This document shows, in pieces, positions 8,085 through 15,911 of a DNA stretch of 64,000 bases. Position 1 is the first letter of the stretch, and each line of letters starts with the position of its first letter. This DNA comes from Desulfitobacterium_A nosdiversum (GTDB lineage: Bacteria; Bacillota; Desulfitobacteriia; Desulfitobacteriales; Desulfitobacteriaceae): contig NZ_CP172056.1 of NCBI RefSeq assembly GCF_049860565.1, forward strand, positions 3,348,001-3,412,000, in the 5' to 3' direction. The notes beneath the pieces were generated by a model. It saw only the letters and a list, made by a program, of their open reading frames with translations. It was not told where the DNA came from and searched no databases. Made by a program: the position numbers and the translations under genes.

Positions 8085-9361
8085 AAGGATCTACCCCCTT
8101 TCACAATGTCTTTAATGACATCGAAATAAGGCAGCTTACCGGAGATTGTTTGTTTCATGATTCCCATTGCGGATTTGGCCTGACTGCCGTCTACGTCATA
8201 CAAATTTTTCATAAGATTCGTGGCCAATGCAGGATACGTTGTAAACATGTGCCGTGTATGAGCAAGATAGTCATGTGAATTCTTAAGGGTTTCAAAATCC
8301 TTTAACACCGTTTGCTGTAATTTTTCATGATATCTATTCAGGAAGCCCTTGGAGTAATCATCCGCCTCGATTGCCTCATTTGCCGTTTCTGCGGCTGCAA
8401 TTCCAGAGAGAATCGCATAATCCATTCCCCTAACCGTAAATCCTCTGTTCACACAAAGGCCTGCTGCATCCCCAGCTAAGAGAAAACCATTAGAGCAGAA
8501 TTCAGGCAGAGCTTTGTATCCGCCTTCAGGAATCAGGTGAGCAGAATATTCAATTAATTTTCCGCCTTCAATATACCGTGCAAGCGCTGGAAGCTGTTTA
8601 AGCTCTTCGGCGAAATCCGCTAAAGGCAATCTTGAATTTTTCCAGCTGCTGGAGTCCACAACCAAACCGAGCGAAACACTCTCTTTATTGGTGTAAAGAA
8701 AAGCTCCTCCAAAAATTCCCTTGTTGCACTCACCCACTGCTAATAAGGCTGCGCCCTTTCCGCTTACGGTATTGAATCGTTCGTTGATTGCTTCTTCGGA
8801 TAGTTTATAAACATATTTCACACCGACCGCGATATCTTTTACATTGACCGGCTTAATCAGCCCAGCGCGTTCTGCGACAAGAGCATTGACGCCTTCGGCA
8901 CTAATGACTAAATCAGCCTCAAGCTCCTCATCTCCAGTTTTAATACCCGCTGCTTTTCCATCCTTAATCAAAAGTCCATCAACGGTACTTCCCGAGATCA
9001 TCATCGCCCCGGCTTCTTCAGCCTTCGAGGCCAACCACTCATCAAACTTGGATCTTAAGACCGTGTAAGATTGGCTCACTGATGGAAACAATGAGTCGAT
9101 TGAAAAGCTGTCTTCCCCCGACATCATCATCATCATCTCGCGTGTCACTTCACGCTCAAGCGGCGCATCTGTCCATTCCCCAGGCATTAATTTCTCCAAA
9201 GCATGAGTATATAGCCGGCCACCGGTCATATTTTTTGCTCCCGGGGTTTTTCCGCGATCGACAACCAAAACCTCCCGACCAGCCTTCGCCAGACGATAAG
9301 CAGCGGCGGATCCAGCTAAGCCTGCACCGATTACGATGACTTGAAATCTTTCGTCAGACAA
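8081..9361 (-). CDS. fixC: FixC, FAD-dependent (ETF-)quinone oxidoreductase
   Basis: A 426-residue FixC-type flavoprotein. The N terminus has a dinucleotide-binding motif (VIGAGLAGSAAAYRLAKAG) and the GDAAG segment near residue 295 completes the FAD site. Translation starts at TTG, preceded by a strong GGAAGGAGAG about 10 nt upstream; no better ATG exists. Together with FixX it resembles ETF:quinone oxidoreductase and so links the ETF pool to menaquinone at the membrane. It follows the CoA-transferase gene after a 135-bp spacer holding a long inverted repeat. Confidence 0.93.
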   Translation of the reverse strand: MSDERFQVIVIGAGLAGSAAAYRLAKAGREVLVVDRGKTPGAKNMTGGRLYTHALEKLMPGEWTDAPLEREVTREMMMMMSGEDSFSIDSLFPSVSQSYTVLRSKFDEWLASKAEEAGAMMISGSTVDGLLIKDGKAAGIKTGDEELEADLVISAEGVNALVAERAGLIKPVNVKDIAVGVKYVYKLSEEAINERFNTVSGKGAALLAVGECNKGIFGGAFLYTNKESVSLGLVVDSSSWKNSRLPLADFAEELKQLPALARYIEGGKLIEYSAHLIPEGGYKALPEFCSNGFLLAGDAAGLCVNRGFTVRGMDYAILSGIAAAETANEAIEADDYSKGFLNRYHEKLQQTVLKDFETLKNSHDYLAHTRHMFTTYPALATNLMKNLYDVDGSQAKSAMGIMKQTISGKLPYFDVIKDIVKGGRSL

Positions 9362-9395
9362 AGTACTTACTCTCCTTCCACAACCCTGATTTTTT

Positions 9396-9457
9396 AATAG
9401 GGGTTTATTGATGTGAATACTCCAGCAAACTGGCTATACTCCATAAAAACCCCTATT
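9396..9457 (-). repeat. Inverted repeat in the leader of fixC
   Basis: AATAGGGGTTTAT (9396-9408) is complementary to ATAAAAACCCCTATT (9443-9457) across about 34 bp. On the plus strand a T run follows, but on the coding (minus) strand none does, so it is not a simple terminator for this operon. It may be a processing or regulatory stem between the CoA-transferase and fixC messages. Confidence 0.55.
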
Positions 9458-9496
9458 TTTTCTTCCTATATAAAGGGGACTGAAAACACGCCGCTT

Positions 9497-10768
9497 TTAC
9501 GCCAGCGGTATTTTGGCTGAGGTTTTCTCTAACTTATTAAATTGTAAGGTCTCACCTTCATATGCTTTCACTGCACCGTTTTCGATTAACGTATGGATTT
9601 GTTTTTCTGAATAACCGTATTGTTTTAGATATTTCCGTGTATCATAGCCAATGGGTTTAGATGTCCAAAGTTCAGGATCACCTACACTGCTTAGACGAAT
9701 AGGACTCGTTGGAATAACACGCTCACCATATGAGTCATACTTAACATGCCTTAAAATATCATTGGCAAAAGCTTCTTCATCAGCCAGAATATCATCAACA
9801 GTAAACGCTTTCTGGTAGGGAATTTCATATTGTTTAAAAATCTCTACCCATTCGGCAAATGTCTTTTTGGCAAATGCCTTTTCAAACAATTCAACGACAT
9901 AACCATTTGTTTTATTCTCCCTTAATTTGTCCAAGGTATTGTACTCTTCGTTGCCTATAAGTTCTTCAATTTTTAAAGCTTTAGCGATATCATCATAAGC
10001 GCTGTTATAAGCAGCATGGCAGATCAGGAACCAGATGCCATCTTTTGATTGATAACAATTATTGGCCGGAGAGGGAACGAATTTTCTTGATCTTGGATAC
10101 AATGCTCCCGATTGGCGGGAAACAACAGCATGCTGCATCGCCCAGCAAGCAACATGATAAAGATTGACTACGACTCTGTCTCCTATCCCCGTCATCTGCT
10201 TTCTTACCAAGGCGGCTAAAATGCCCGTAGATAAAAAGGCACTTGCATTCCAATCACCAAATGCAGCCGGAACGTTAACAGGACTTTCACCAATCTGCGG
10301 AAAAGAGGTTAATATCCCACCGCGTGCTGAATAAGCTGTGGCGTCGTATCCCCTGGAATCCTTTTCTGGTCCTCTTTCGCCATATCCTCTCATCTGAGCG
10401 TAAACGATATGAGGAAATTTCTTGTGAATTGTCTCGTAATCCAAACCAAGTTTAACTAAAGCCTTATCCCGGAAATTCGTAACAACAATATCAGCCGATT
10501 CAATAAGCTTATAGGTGAATTCGATACCCTCCGGGCTTTTAAGGTTAATGCTGACCCAGTTCTTTTTTAGTCCCCCCATATCGAATGCGGGGTCTTCAAT
10601 ATCATCTCTCTGCATGCCGTAACCAGGACCTTGCGTGCGCTGATCATCTCCGCCGAACGGTTCAATCTTAATGATTTCTGCGCCCAATTCACTCAAAATT
10701 CTCGGACATGCCGGAGCTGCGATAAACGATGCAAGTTCAACAACCTTGATGCCTTCTAAACCTTTCAA
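9497..10768 (-). CDS. Class III (CaiB/BaiF-type) CoA-transferase
   Basis: A 423-residue family III CoA-transferase that would move CoA between carboxylic acids, recharging a substrate from a reduced or oxidised product without ATP. It has the N-terminal KVVELASFIAAP and GAEIIKIE strands, and the Asp in SRGYDATAYSARGG (about residue 140) matches the catalytic aspartate. The frame is open up to 10798, but TTG at 10768 is preferred because AAGGGGGAG lies 7 nt before it. It is 46 bp after the MFS gene, in the same transcription unit. Substrate is not identifiable; carnitine is only one option. Confidence 0.9.
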   Translation of the reverse strand: MKGLEGIKVVELASFIAAPACPRILSELGAEIIKIEPFGGDDQRTQGPGYGMQRDDIEDPAFDMGGLKKNWVSINLKSPEGIEFTYKLIESADIVVTNFRDKALVKLGLDYETIHKKFPHIVYAQMRGYGERGPEKDSRGYDATAYSARGGILTSFPQIGESPVNVPAAFGDWNASAFLSTGILAALVRKQMTGIGDRVVVNLYHVACWAMQHAVVSRQSGALYPRSRKFVPSPANNCYQSKDGIWFLICHAAYNSAYDDIAKALKIEELIGNEEYNTLDKLRENKTNGYVVELFEKAFAKKTFAEWVEIFKQYEIPYQKAFTVDDILADEEAFANDILRHVKYDSYGERVIPTSPIRLSSVGDPELWTSKPIGYDTRKYLKQYGYSEKQIHTLIENGAVKAYEGETLQFNKLEKTSAKIPLA

Positions 10769-10813
10769 GTTAAAACTCCCCCTTCCACCTGATGCCAAAA
10801 TTCCGTAGACTAG

Positions 10814-12112
10814 TTAGTTGCTTACTTCCAATTTGTTTATTGTTTGTGATGCTGCGGGTTCGATAGGCTTAACCTTACAAGCGGTCAACAGGAACACTGC
10901 ACCTAGTACAGCCATTCCAGCTCCTAAGAACAGTGCGTAATTATATCCTAAAGAATCAACAACAATACCCGTGAGCAGGGGAGCTGAAATTCCAGCAAAC
11001 GTACCGATAAACCCGTACAAGCCAACAATTGTACCTGCATTTTTCGGAGCAAAGATAATCGGCATCGAGAAAAATCCACCCTGAGTTAGGGTAAGAAAAC
11101 CCATAGAAGCGGCGATTAAAGCAATAGCCATCCCGGCGCTGCTTGCCTGAGCTCCAACAAACAAGGCACATCCGCCAACGACCAAACCGAAAATCGGGAA
11201 CATTTTCCGGCCCATATTTTGTCCGAATTTTTTCGAGGCGGCATCGGCTAAAACACCACCCAAAGGATAGGTGAAAATCGCCACGAGATAAGGAATCATT
11301 GTGAAGTATCCGCTTTTCACCAAGGTGAAGCCGCGTCCCAGTGCTAAATAAGTGGGCAGCCAGGTCAAAAGGAGATAAAAAACGTAATTATAGCAGAAGT
11401 ATGCTATTGTAGCGCCCCATACCGATACATTCGTAAAAATATCTCTTTTTGCTAAGCTTACAGCATTACTTACATCTTGCTTCGGTCCCTGATCAGCCTT
11501 GATATATTCGACTTCAGCCTTGCTGATTTTAGGATCCAATTCCGGTCTATCTTTGCCAAATAATACCCAGATCACAGCCCAAATGGGTCCAAGAAATGCA
11601 AACGAATAAAATATCATTTGCCAGCTAAAATACTGGATAAGCTGAACCCCAACAAGCATTGTCAGCGCCGTTCCTAAAGGAACGCCGACAAGCGTTAATC
11701 CTTGTGCCAACCCTGCTTCCTTTTTGGGCACCCATTTCGAAACGAGGGAAGAAGTAGAAGGCAGGGTAACCCCTTGACCAATTCCCACGAGAACACGGAT
11801 AAACATTAAAGTCCCTATCGTACCACCCATTGGACTGAAAAATGTAAATACCGACCAAAATAATGTTCCAGCAACAATAACTTTGGTCGCTCCAAACTTA
11901 TCGGCAAGCGCACCGGCTGGTAACATCGTTATAGCATAACCTATAAAAAATGCCGTTGAAACCAAACCAAACTGAGTTGCATTCCAATGGTTGCTCTTCA
12001 TCATGGCCGGTCCCGCAATAGAGATTGCAGAACGACCAAAATACATAAAGGTATAACAAATAACGAGTAAAGCGACGATAAGCCAGCGTTTGTTGCCAAT
12101 CTTTTGTTCCAT
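10814..12112 (-). CDS. MFS transporter, ACS-like, lacking the usual acidic TM residues
   Basis: A 432-residue paralogue of the carrier at 3214-4509. Both begin with KIGNKRWLI and share SIAGP, ATQFGLVSTAFF and KKEAGLAQG. Here TM1 reads YFGRSAIS instead of YMDRSNMS and TM4 reads GIGQG instead of GMGEG, so both acidic residues linked to proton coupling in DgoT-like proteins are replaced (Asp to Gly, Glu to Gln). This fits an exchanger of two related anions rather than a proton symporter, although that is inference. AAGGAGGA precedes the ATG. It is the first gene of the operon read from the promoter at 12354-12383. Confidence 0.88.
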   Translation of the reverse strand: MEQKIGNKRWLIVALLVICYTFMYFGRSAISIAGPAMMKSNHWNATQFGLVSTAFFIGYAITMLPAGALADKFGATKVIVAGTLFWSVFTFFSPMGGTIGTLMFIRVLVGIGQGVTLPSTSSLVSKWVPKKEAGLAQGLTLVGVPLGTALTMLVGVQLIQYFSWQMIFYSFAFLGPIWAVIWVLFGKDRPELDPKISKAEVEYIKADQGPKQDVSNAVSLAKRDIFTNVSVWGATIAYFCYNYVFYLLLTWLPTYLALGRGFTLVKSGYFTMIPYLVAIFTYPLGGVLADAASKKFGQNMGRKMFPIFGLVVGGCALFVGAQASSAGMAIALIAASMGFLTLTQGGFFSMPIIFAPKNAGTIVGLYGFIGTFAGISAPLLTGIVVDSLGYNYALFLGAGMAVLGAVFLLTACKVKPIEPAASQTINKLEVSN

Positions 12113-12159
12113 AGGTGTTCCTCCTTAATTTTCCGATAAATACTTAATTTACCATCATT

Positions 12160-12320
12160 ACGTCTAAGCGTATTCAGACGTTATTTTGTTTTTAAGAGAG
12201 TTGAACTAAAGATGATTTGATTAAATGAAAATCGTTTTGCACGGGAACCACAGCCTTCACTTAGGACAAACAACCTTGGGCTCATAGAAACCTAATTATC
12301 TACTTTTTTATGGTTCCCCC
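12160..12320 (-). promoter_or_regulatory. Long structured 5' leader of the MFS/CoA-transferase/fix operon
   Basis: From the predicted -10 at 12354 to the ATG at 12112 there are about 235 nt of untranslated leader. Two inverted repeats are visible: GGGAACCA (12243-12250) with TGGTTCCC (12311-12318), closing about 60 nt, and ACGTCT/AGACGT at 12160-12181. No known riboswitch class was recognised. Confidence 0.4.
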
Positions 12321-12353
12321 CTTGTTCTTTTTTTAACATCCAGGAACACTTTC

Positions 12354-12438
12354 AGTATACTTGCCCTTTAAATAGCGGTCTAATTCCTAAAAGTTTGGTA
12401 TTTCGGTTCATTTTATAAGAAACTTCTATAGATTTGTG
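12354..12438 (-). promoter_or_regulatory. Promoter and upstream operator, copy 1
   Basis: On the minus strand TTAGAC (12383-12378) and TATACT (12359-12354) are separated by 18 bp. Just upstream, the arms CCTAAAAGTTTGG (12386-12398) and AAACTTCTATAG (12420-12431) form an imperfect inverted repeat with TTTGTGA beyond it. The block aligns without gaps to the one at 14367-14451, including the 18-bp spacer, so both units probably answer to one activator. Confidence 0.8.
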
Positions 12439-12493
12439 AGAACTATCTCAAAGTTACAAGTTAGACAATTGCATCCTCGGGACATGCTTTCTT

Positions 12494-13045
12494 CTAGGAT
12501 TTAAAGTAATCCGACATCTTCTCCAGGGGAACCTCCACTAATCCTCTTGTTTTGGTATATAAATAAATAATAAAGCCTCGCTTGCAACGAAACAGACACT
12601 GTTGACAGGGATTCCTATCGCAATACACATAGGCGTCCTCGTCAGACAAAGGAAAAATTAGAGGCGGCTGCTTCTGAGCGGTGACATACTTAATGTAGCC
12701 TCCGGTGAAGGTTTTGAGCAAAACCCACTCAGGTTTGTCTTCCGGCTGTTTCGTTTCCCAGAATACCTGTACCGCACTCTGATTAAAACCGCCGACAATC
12801 TTGTAGACTACATTGACTTCAGGCAACACATCCTCGATGTGCAACGGCTTCAGCTGTTCCATGGGCGCATTGCAGCAGGCAGGCTCCTGTGCTGGCAAAT
12901 CATAGGCCAACACTTGGTATAGTCTGCCGCAATGACTGCAGCGGTAGATAACTATATCGGGACATTCCGGCCAGGGTTTTCGGGCAGCTTTGCTTCTGAG
13001 CGGTCCAAATTCCTGCTCTGCCAATTTCCAACCCTCCCCGTACAT
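12494..13045 (-). CDS. Desulforedoxin-like/degenerate desulfoferrodoxin-like protein
   Basis: A 183-residue protein not assigned to a named family with certainty. Residues about 34-67 read YRCSHCGRLYQ then ACCNAPMEQL, matching the desulforedoxin iron-site pattern CxxCG...CCxxPM. The following segment (LHIEDVLPEVNVVYKIVGG, later PEWVLLKTFTGGY) recalls the superoxide reductase beta-sandwich but lacks its conserved His-rich site. A further cysteine set, CDRNPCQQCLFRC near residue 140, is unusual. It lies between the two acyl-CoA units, separated from the upstream gene by a terminator. It may be an electron-transfer or oxygen-stress accessory; function is unproven. Confidence 0.65.
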   Translation of the reverse strand: MYGEGWKLAEQEFGPLRSKAARKPWPECPDIVIYRCSHCGRLYQVLAYDLPAQEPACCNAPMEQLKPLHIEDVLPEVNVVYKIVGGFNQSAVQVFWETKQPEDKPEWVLLKTFTGGYIKYVTAQKQPPLIFPLSDEDAYVYCDRNPCQQCLFRCKRGFIIYLYTKTRGLVEVPLEKMSDYFKS

Positions 13046-13074
13046 TCTTATATCTTATCCTTTACTCATTGGGC

Positions 13075-13110
13075 AAAAAGAGGGACATCGGCGCACAGCA
13101 CGATGCCCCT
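13075..13110 (-). terminator. Intrinsic terminator after the second acyl-CoA dehydrogenase
   Basis: Read on the minus strand, AGGGGCATCG (13110-13101) pairs with CGATGTCCCT (13090-13081) and is followed by CTTTTT. It would largely isolate the acyl-CoA dehydrogenase message from the desulforedoxin-like gene. Confidence 0.65.
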
Positions 13111-13135
13111 CCGGCATGTCCATAATTTTTCAGGC

Positions 13136-14320
13136 TTAAATGTTGTACTTTAAGCGTCCTTCATGAGCAATTGTTTGACGGGAAATGGTGATCCGTTGAA
13201 CAGTTGGAGTCCCTTCCTCTAACCACATTGCACGGGAGTCACGATACAGGCGCTCTGTCGGACCATACGTGCAATCTTCAAAGTATCCAACACCACCGAA
13301 GATCTCAAGCATCTCATCGCCGACGAGTTTCGTACAATGGATACTGAAAAGTTTGCACATTGCAGCCTTCTCTTCGATATATTCGCCTTTCGGATCTTTT
13401 TCATAGTCCTTTGCAAAGTCATAGACCATCGTGCGAAGAGCATGAGTATAAGTTGCCATATCGGCGAGCTTCATCCGGATTGCTTGACGTTCAATAATGG
13501 GTTTACCAAAGGTTACACGATCATGTGCACGTTTGAGGGAGATTTCAAGCATCCGTTGGCACATTCCGAGATTGCTGGCAGCGATGTGAACACGGGATAC
13601 AGACAGGGAGTGAATAGAGATGTGAAGCCCATCGCCTTCTTTACCAAGCAAATATTTCTTGGGAACTCTCATGTTCGTAAACTTTAAACCACTATGACCT
13701 GATCCACGGCAGCCCATCATGTGTGGCATAGGAGTCAGTTCATAGCCGGGTGTGCTGGCAGGAACCATGAAAGTGGAGAGGCGGCGATCTTTTAGCGCAT
13801 CAGGATCGGTAACACAGGTAATATAAGAATAGTTACTGCAGTCGGTATGGGAGATCAAATATTTTTCCCCGTTAATGATATAATCATCACCGTCTTTTAC
13901 AGCACGAGTATGAAGATCGGCACCTGTTCCGCCACTTTCCTCAGTAACCGCCCAGTTTGTAAAAACTGTTCTATCCTGGAATCCAGGCATTAACTCTTTT
14001 TTAAGCGCTTCAGACCCAAAGTCGTAAAGGGGACGCCAGTTCAAATCCATGGCATAGTGAAGATGCATCCGCATTCCTCCAGGACCACGGCTAAATTCTT
14101 CTTGAAGTCTCAGAATTTGTGTCTCGGAGAGACCCCAGCCGCCAAACTCTTCCGGAATAGAGGCACGATACAGGTTGTTTTTGATACATTTTTGATAGAA
14201 TTCCTCGGGGAACACATTCGTTACTTCGATCTCTTTTTGCATCGCATCTAGCGTGCCCTCTGTAAATTCTCTGATTTGCAATAAGTAACTCTCGAATTCC
14301 TGGTCAGTTAGCTTTGGCAT
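13136..14320 (-). CDS. Acyl-CoA dehydrogenase (CaiA-like branch)
   Basis: A 394-residue flavin enzyme of the acyl-CoA dehydrogenase family, clearly distinct from the one at 6553. It shows WAVTEESGGTGADLHTRA, NGEKYLISHTD, RVTFGKPIIERQAIRMKLAD, EIFGGVGYFEDC and the C-terminal LEEGTPTVQRITISR with the catalytic Glu position kept. It is transcribed alone from the promoter at 14367-14396, which carries the same operator block as the MFS/CoA-transferase operon. Two dehydrogenases under shared control may act on different intermediates, or one may be the reductase of an enoyl-CoA. AAGGAGGAATTT precedes the ATG. Confidence 0.92.
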   Translation of the reverse strand: MPKLTDQEFESYLLQIREFTEGTLDAMQKEIEVTNVFPEEFYQKCIKNNLYRASIPEEFGGWGLSETQILRLQEEFSRGPGGMRMHLHYAMDLNWRPLYDFGSEALKKELMPGFQDRTVFTNWAVTEESGGTGADLHTRAVKDGDDYIINGEKYLISHTDCSNYSYITCVTDPDALKDRRLSTFMVPASTPGYELTPMPHMMGCRGSGHSGLKFTNMRVPKKYLLGKEGDGLHISIHSLSVSRVHIAASNLGMCQRMLEISLKRAHDRVTFGKPIIERQAIRMKLADMATYTHALRTMVYDFAKDYEKDPKGEYIEEKAAMCKLFSIHCTKLVGDEMLEIFGGVGYFEDCTYGPTERLYRDSRAMWLEEGTPTVQRITISRQTIAHEGRLKYNI

Positions 14321-14351
14321 TTTTTAAATTCCTCCTTGTTACTTTTTGAAC

Positions 14352-14451
14352 AACCTTGACAAGGTTAGTATACTTAGCTTTTATCTTTAGGTCTAATTCC
14401 TAAAAGTTTGGTATTTTCATTAATTTCATGAAAAACTTTTATAGATTTGTG
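14352..14451 (-). promoter_or_regulatory. Promoter and upstream operator, copy 2, with start-site palindrome
   Basis: TTAGAC (14396-14391) and TATACT (14372-14367) with an 18-bp spacer. Upstream arms CCTAAAAGTTTGG (14399-14411) and AAAACTTTTATAG (14432-14444) are the better-matched version of the operator at 12386-12431 and have the same 46-bp span. A separate 15-bp palindrome AACCTTGACAAGGTT (14352-14366) directly follows the -10 and is absent from copy 1; it may be a repressor site. Confidence 0.8.
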
Positions 14452-14499
14452 ATCTCAAGTACTAATCGATTAACCATTTATGTATAAATAAACCCTATC

Positions 14500-14547
14500 A
14501 AAACAAAAAGGAATGAATCCAACTTATAATTGAACTCATTCCTTTTT
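14500..14547 (-). terminator. Terminator of alanine dehydrogenase gene
   Basis: AAAAAGGAATGA (14505-14516) pairs perfectly with TCATTCCTTTTT (14536-14547); on the minus strand a T run follows the stem. Confidence 0.85.
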
Positions 14548-14567
14548 AATTTAATAAATCAGCAAAG

Positions 14568-15704
14568 CTATATAAAAGCTACCCATTTAGAAATCATTTT
14601 ATCTATTGGAATATAATCAAGCTTAAGTGCTTCAGCTACGGCAGGATAAATAAGATGACCGGAAAATGTATTTAGTCCCTTTGCTAAAGCTGGATCATTA
14701 AGCATTGCAACTTTAAGACCTTGATTAGCAATCTCCATAATATAGGGTAAGGTCGCATTGGTTAGAGCGAAAGTAGACGTTCTAGCTACAGCCCCCGGCA
14801 TATTTGCTACCGAATAATGAATGACACCGTATTTTTCGTAAATTGGATCATCATGTGTTGTCACGTGATCAATAGTTTCAATGGATCCTCCTTGATCAAT
14901 AGCTACATCTACAATAACAGCCCCTGGCTGCATTGTTTTAACCATTTCCTCCGTGACTAAGTGCGGAGCCTTAGCACCAGGCACAAGAACAGCACCAATT
15001 AAAAGATCCGCGTTACGAACTGCAGCTGCAATATTATAGCTATTAGATATCATAGTCGTAATCCGATTTCCAAAAATATCATCAAGATATCGAAGTTTAT
15101 CTGCACACCTATCGATAACGGTTACCTGCGCTCCCATTCCGATTGCAATTTTAGCAGCATTTCCGCCGACAGTTCCGCCCCCAATAATCACTACATGCGC
15201 TGCAGGAACACCGGGAACACCGCTTAAGAGAATTCCTCTGCCATGAACATGCTTTTCTAAAAAGCGAGCTCCGACTTGAACAGACATTCTTCCAGCAACT
15301 TCGCTCATTGGGATAAGAAGAGGCAAAGATCCATTATCAAGCTGAATTGTTTCGTAGGCAATTCCAGTTACTTTTCTCTCCAGAAGAGCATGGGTAAGCT
15401 CTGGTTCAGGTGCTAAATGAAGATAGGTAAATAGGATTTGTCCCGGTCTGAATAAAGCATATTCTGAAGGCTGAGGTTCTTTCACTTTGACGATCATGTC
15501 CGCAGTGTTAAAGATTTCGGCTGCCGAATTAAAAATTCGGCTTCCTGCTGAAACATATTCCTCGTTAGTGATTCCGCTGCCGGAACCTGCATCATTTTCA
15601 ATCAGCACACTATGTCCCGCTTCCGTTAATGCTTTAGCACCAGCTGGTGTAAGAGCTACCCGATTTTCGTTGTTTTTTATCTCTTTGGGTACTCCGATGA
15701 TCAT
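14568..15704 (-). CDS. ald: Alanine dehydrogenase
   Basis: A 378-residue NAD-dependent alanine dehydrogenase, converting L-alanine to pyruvate and ammonia or the reverse. The start MIIGVPKEIKNNENRVALTP is a family signature with the substrate Arg and Lys, and VVIIGGGTVGGNAAKIAIGMG near residue 170 is the NAD-binding Rossmann motif. Length matches the family. AAGGAGGG is 8 nt before the ATG. It is monocistronic: a terminator follows and a divergent methyltransferase gene lies upstream. Roles may include nitrogen assimilation, alanine fermentation or spore germination. Confidence 0.97.
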   Translation of the reverse strand: MIIGVPKEIKNNENRVALTPAGAKALTEAGHSVLIENDAGSGSGITNEEYVSAGSRIFNSAAEIFNTADMIVKVKEPQPSEYALFRPGQILFTYLHLAPEPELTHALLERKVTGIAYETIQLDNGSLPLLIPMSEVAGRMSVQVGARFLEKHVHGRGILLSGVPGVPAAHVVIIGGGTVGGNAAKIAIGMGAQVTVIDRCADKLRYLDDIFGNRITTMISNSYNIAAAVRNADLLIGAVLVPGAKAPHLVTEEMVKTMQPGAVIVDVAIDQGGSIETIDHVTTHDDPIYEKYGVIHYSVANMPGAVARTSTFALTNATLPYIMEIANQGLKVAMLNDPALAKGLNTFSGHLIYPAVAEALKLDYIPIDKMISKWVAFI

Positions 15705-15911
15705 GAATAATCCCTCCTTTTTAATATGCTTATACTTTAGATTATGAAATTTTCAGCCTTAAATTTCTACTAAAAATTTAAGAAAAATAACCAATAAAAA
15801 GAATAATTTCCTCGTTTTAACTTAGCTTTAAAGCAAATATCTAAATGATCACTCCATTTATCATTTGGAATATAATACCATATACATTTAGGTGTAAGGA
15901 GGGATCTAGCT

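Noticed and set aside
9396..9457. Terminator between CoA-transferase and fixC
   Set aside because: The T tract follows the stem only on the plus strand, opposite to the genes' direction.
12239..12320. T-box riboswitch in the leader of the second MFS gene
   Set aside because: No specifier-loop or GGTGGNACCGCG-type T-box sequence on the coding strand; only a GGGAACCA/TGGTTCCC stem.
1488..14320. Naming the cluster as a carnitine (cai) operon
   Set aside because: CaiD, CaiT and CaiF equivalents are not present and the ligase, transferase and dehydrogenases belong to broad families; only a CoA-dependent acid pathway is supported.
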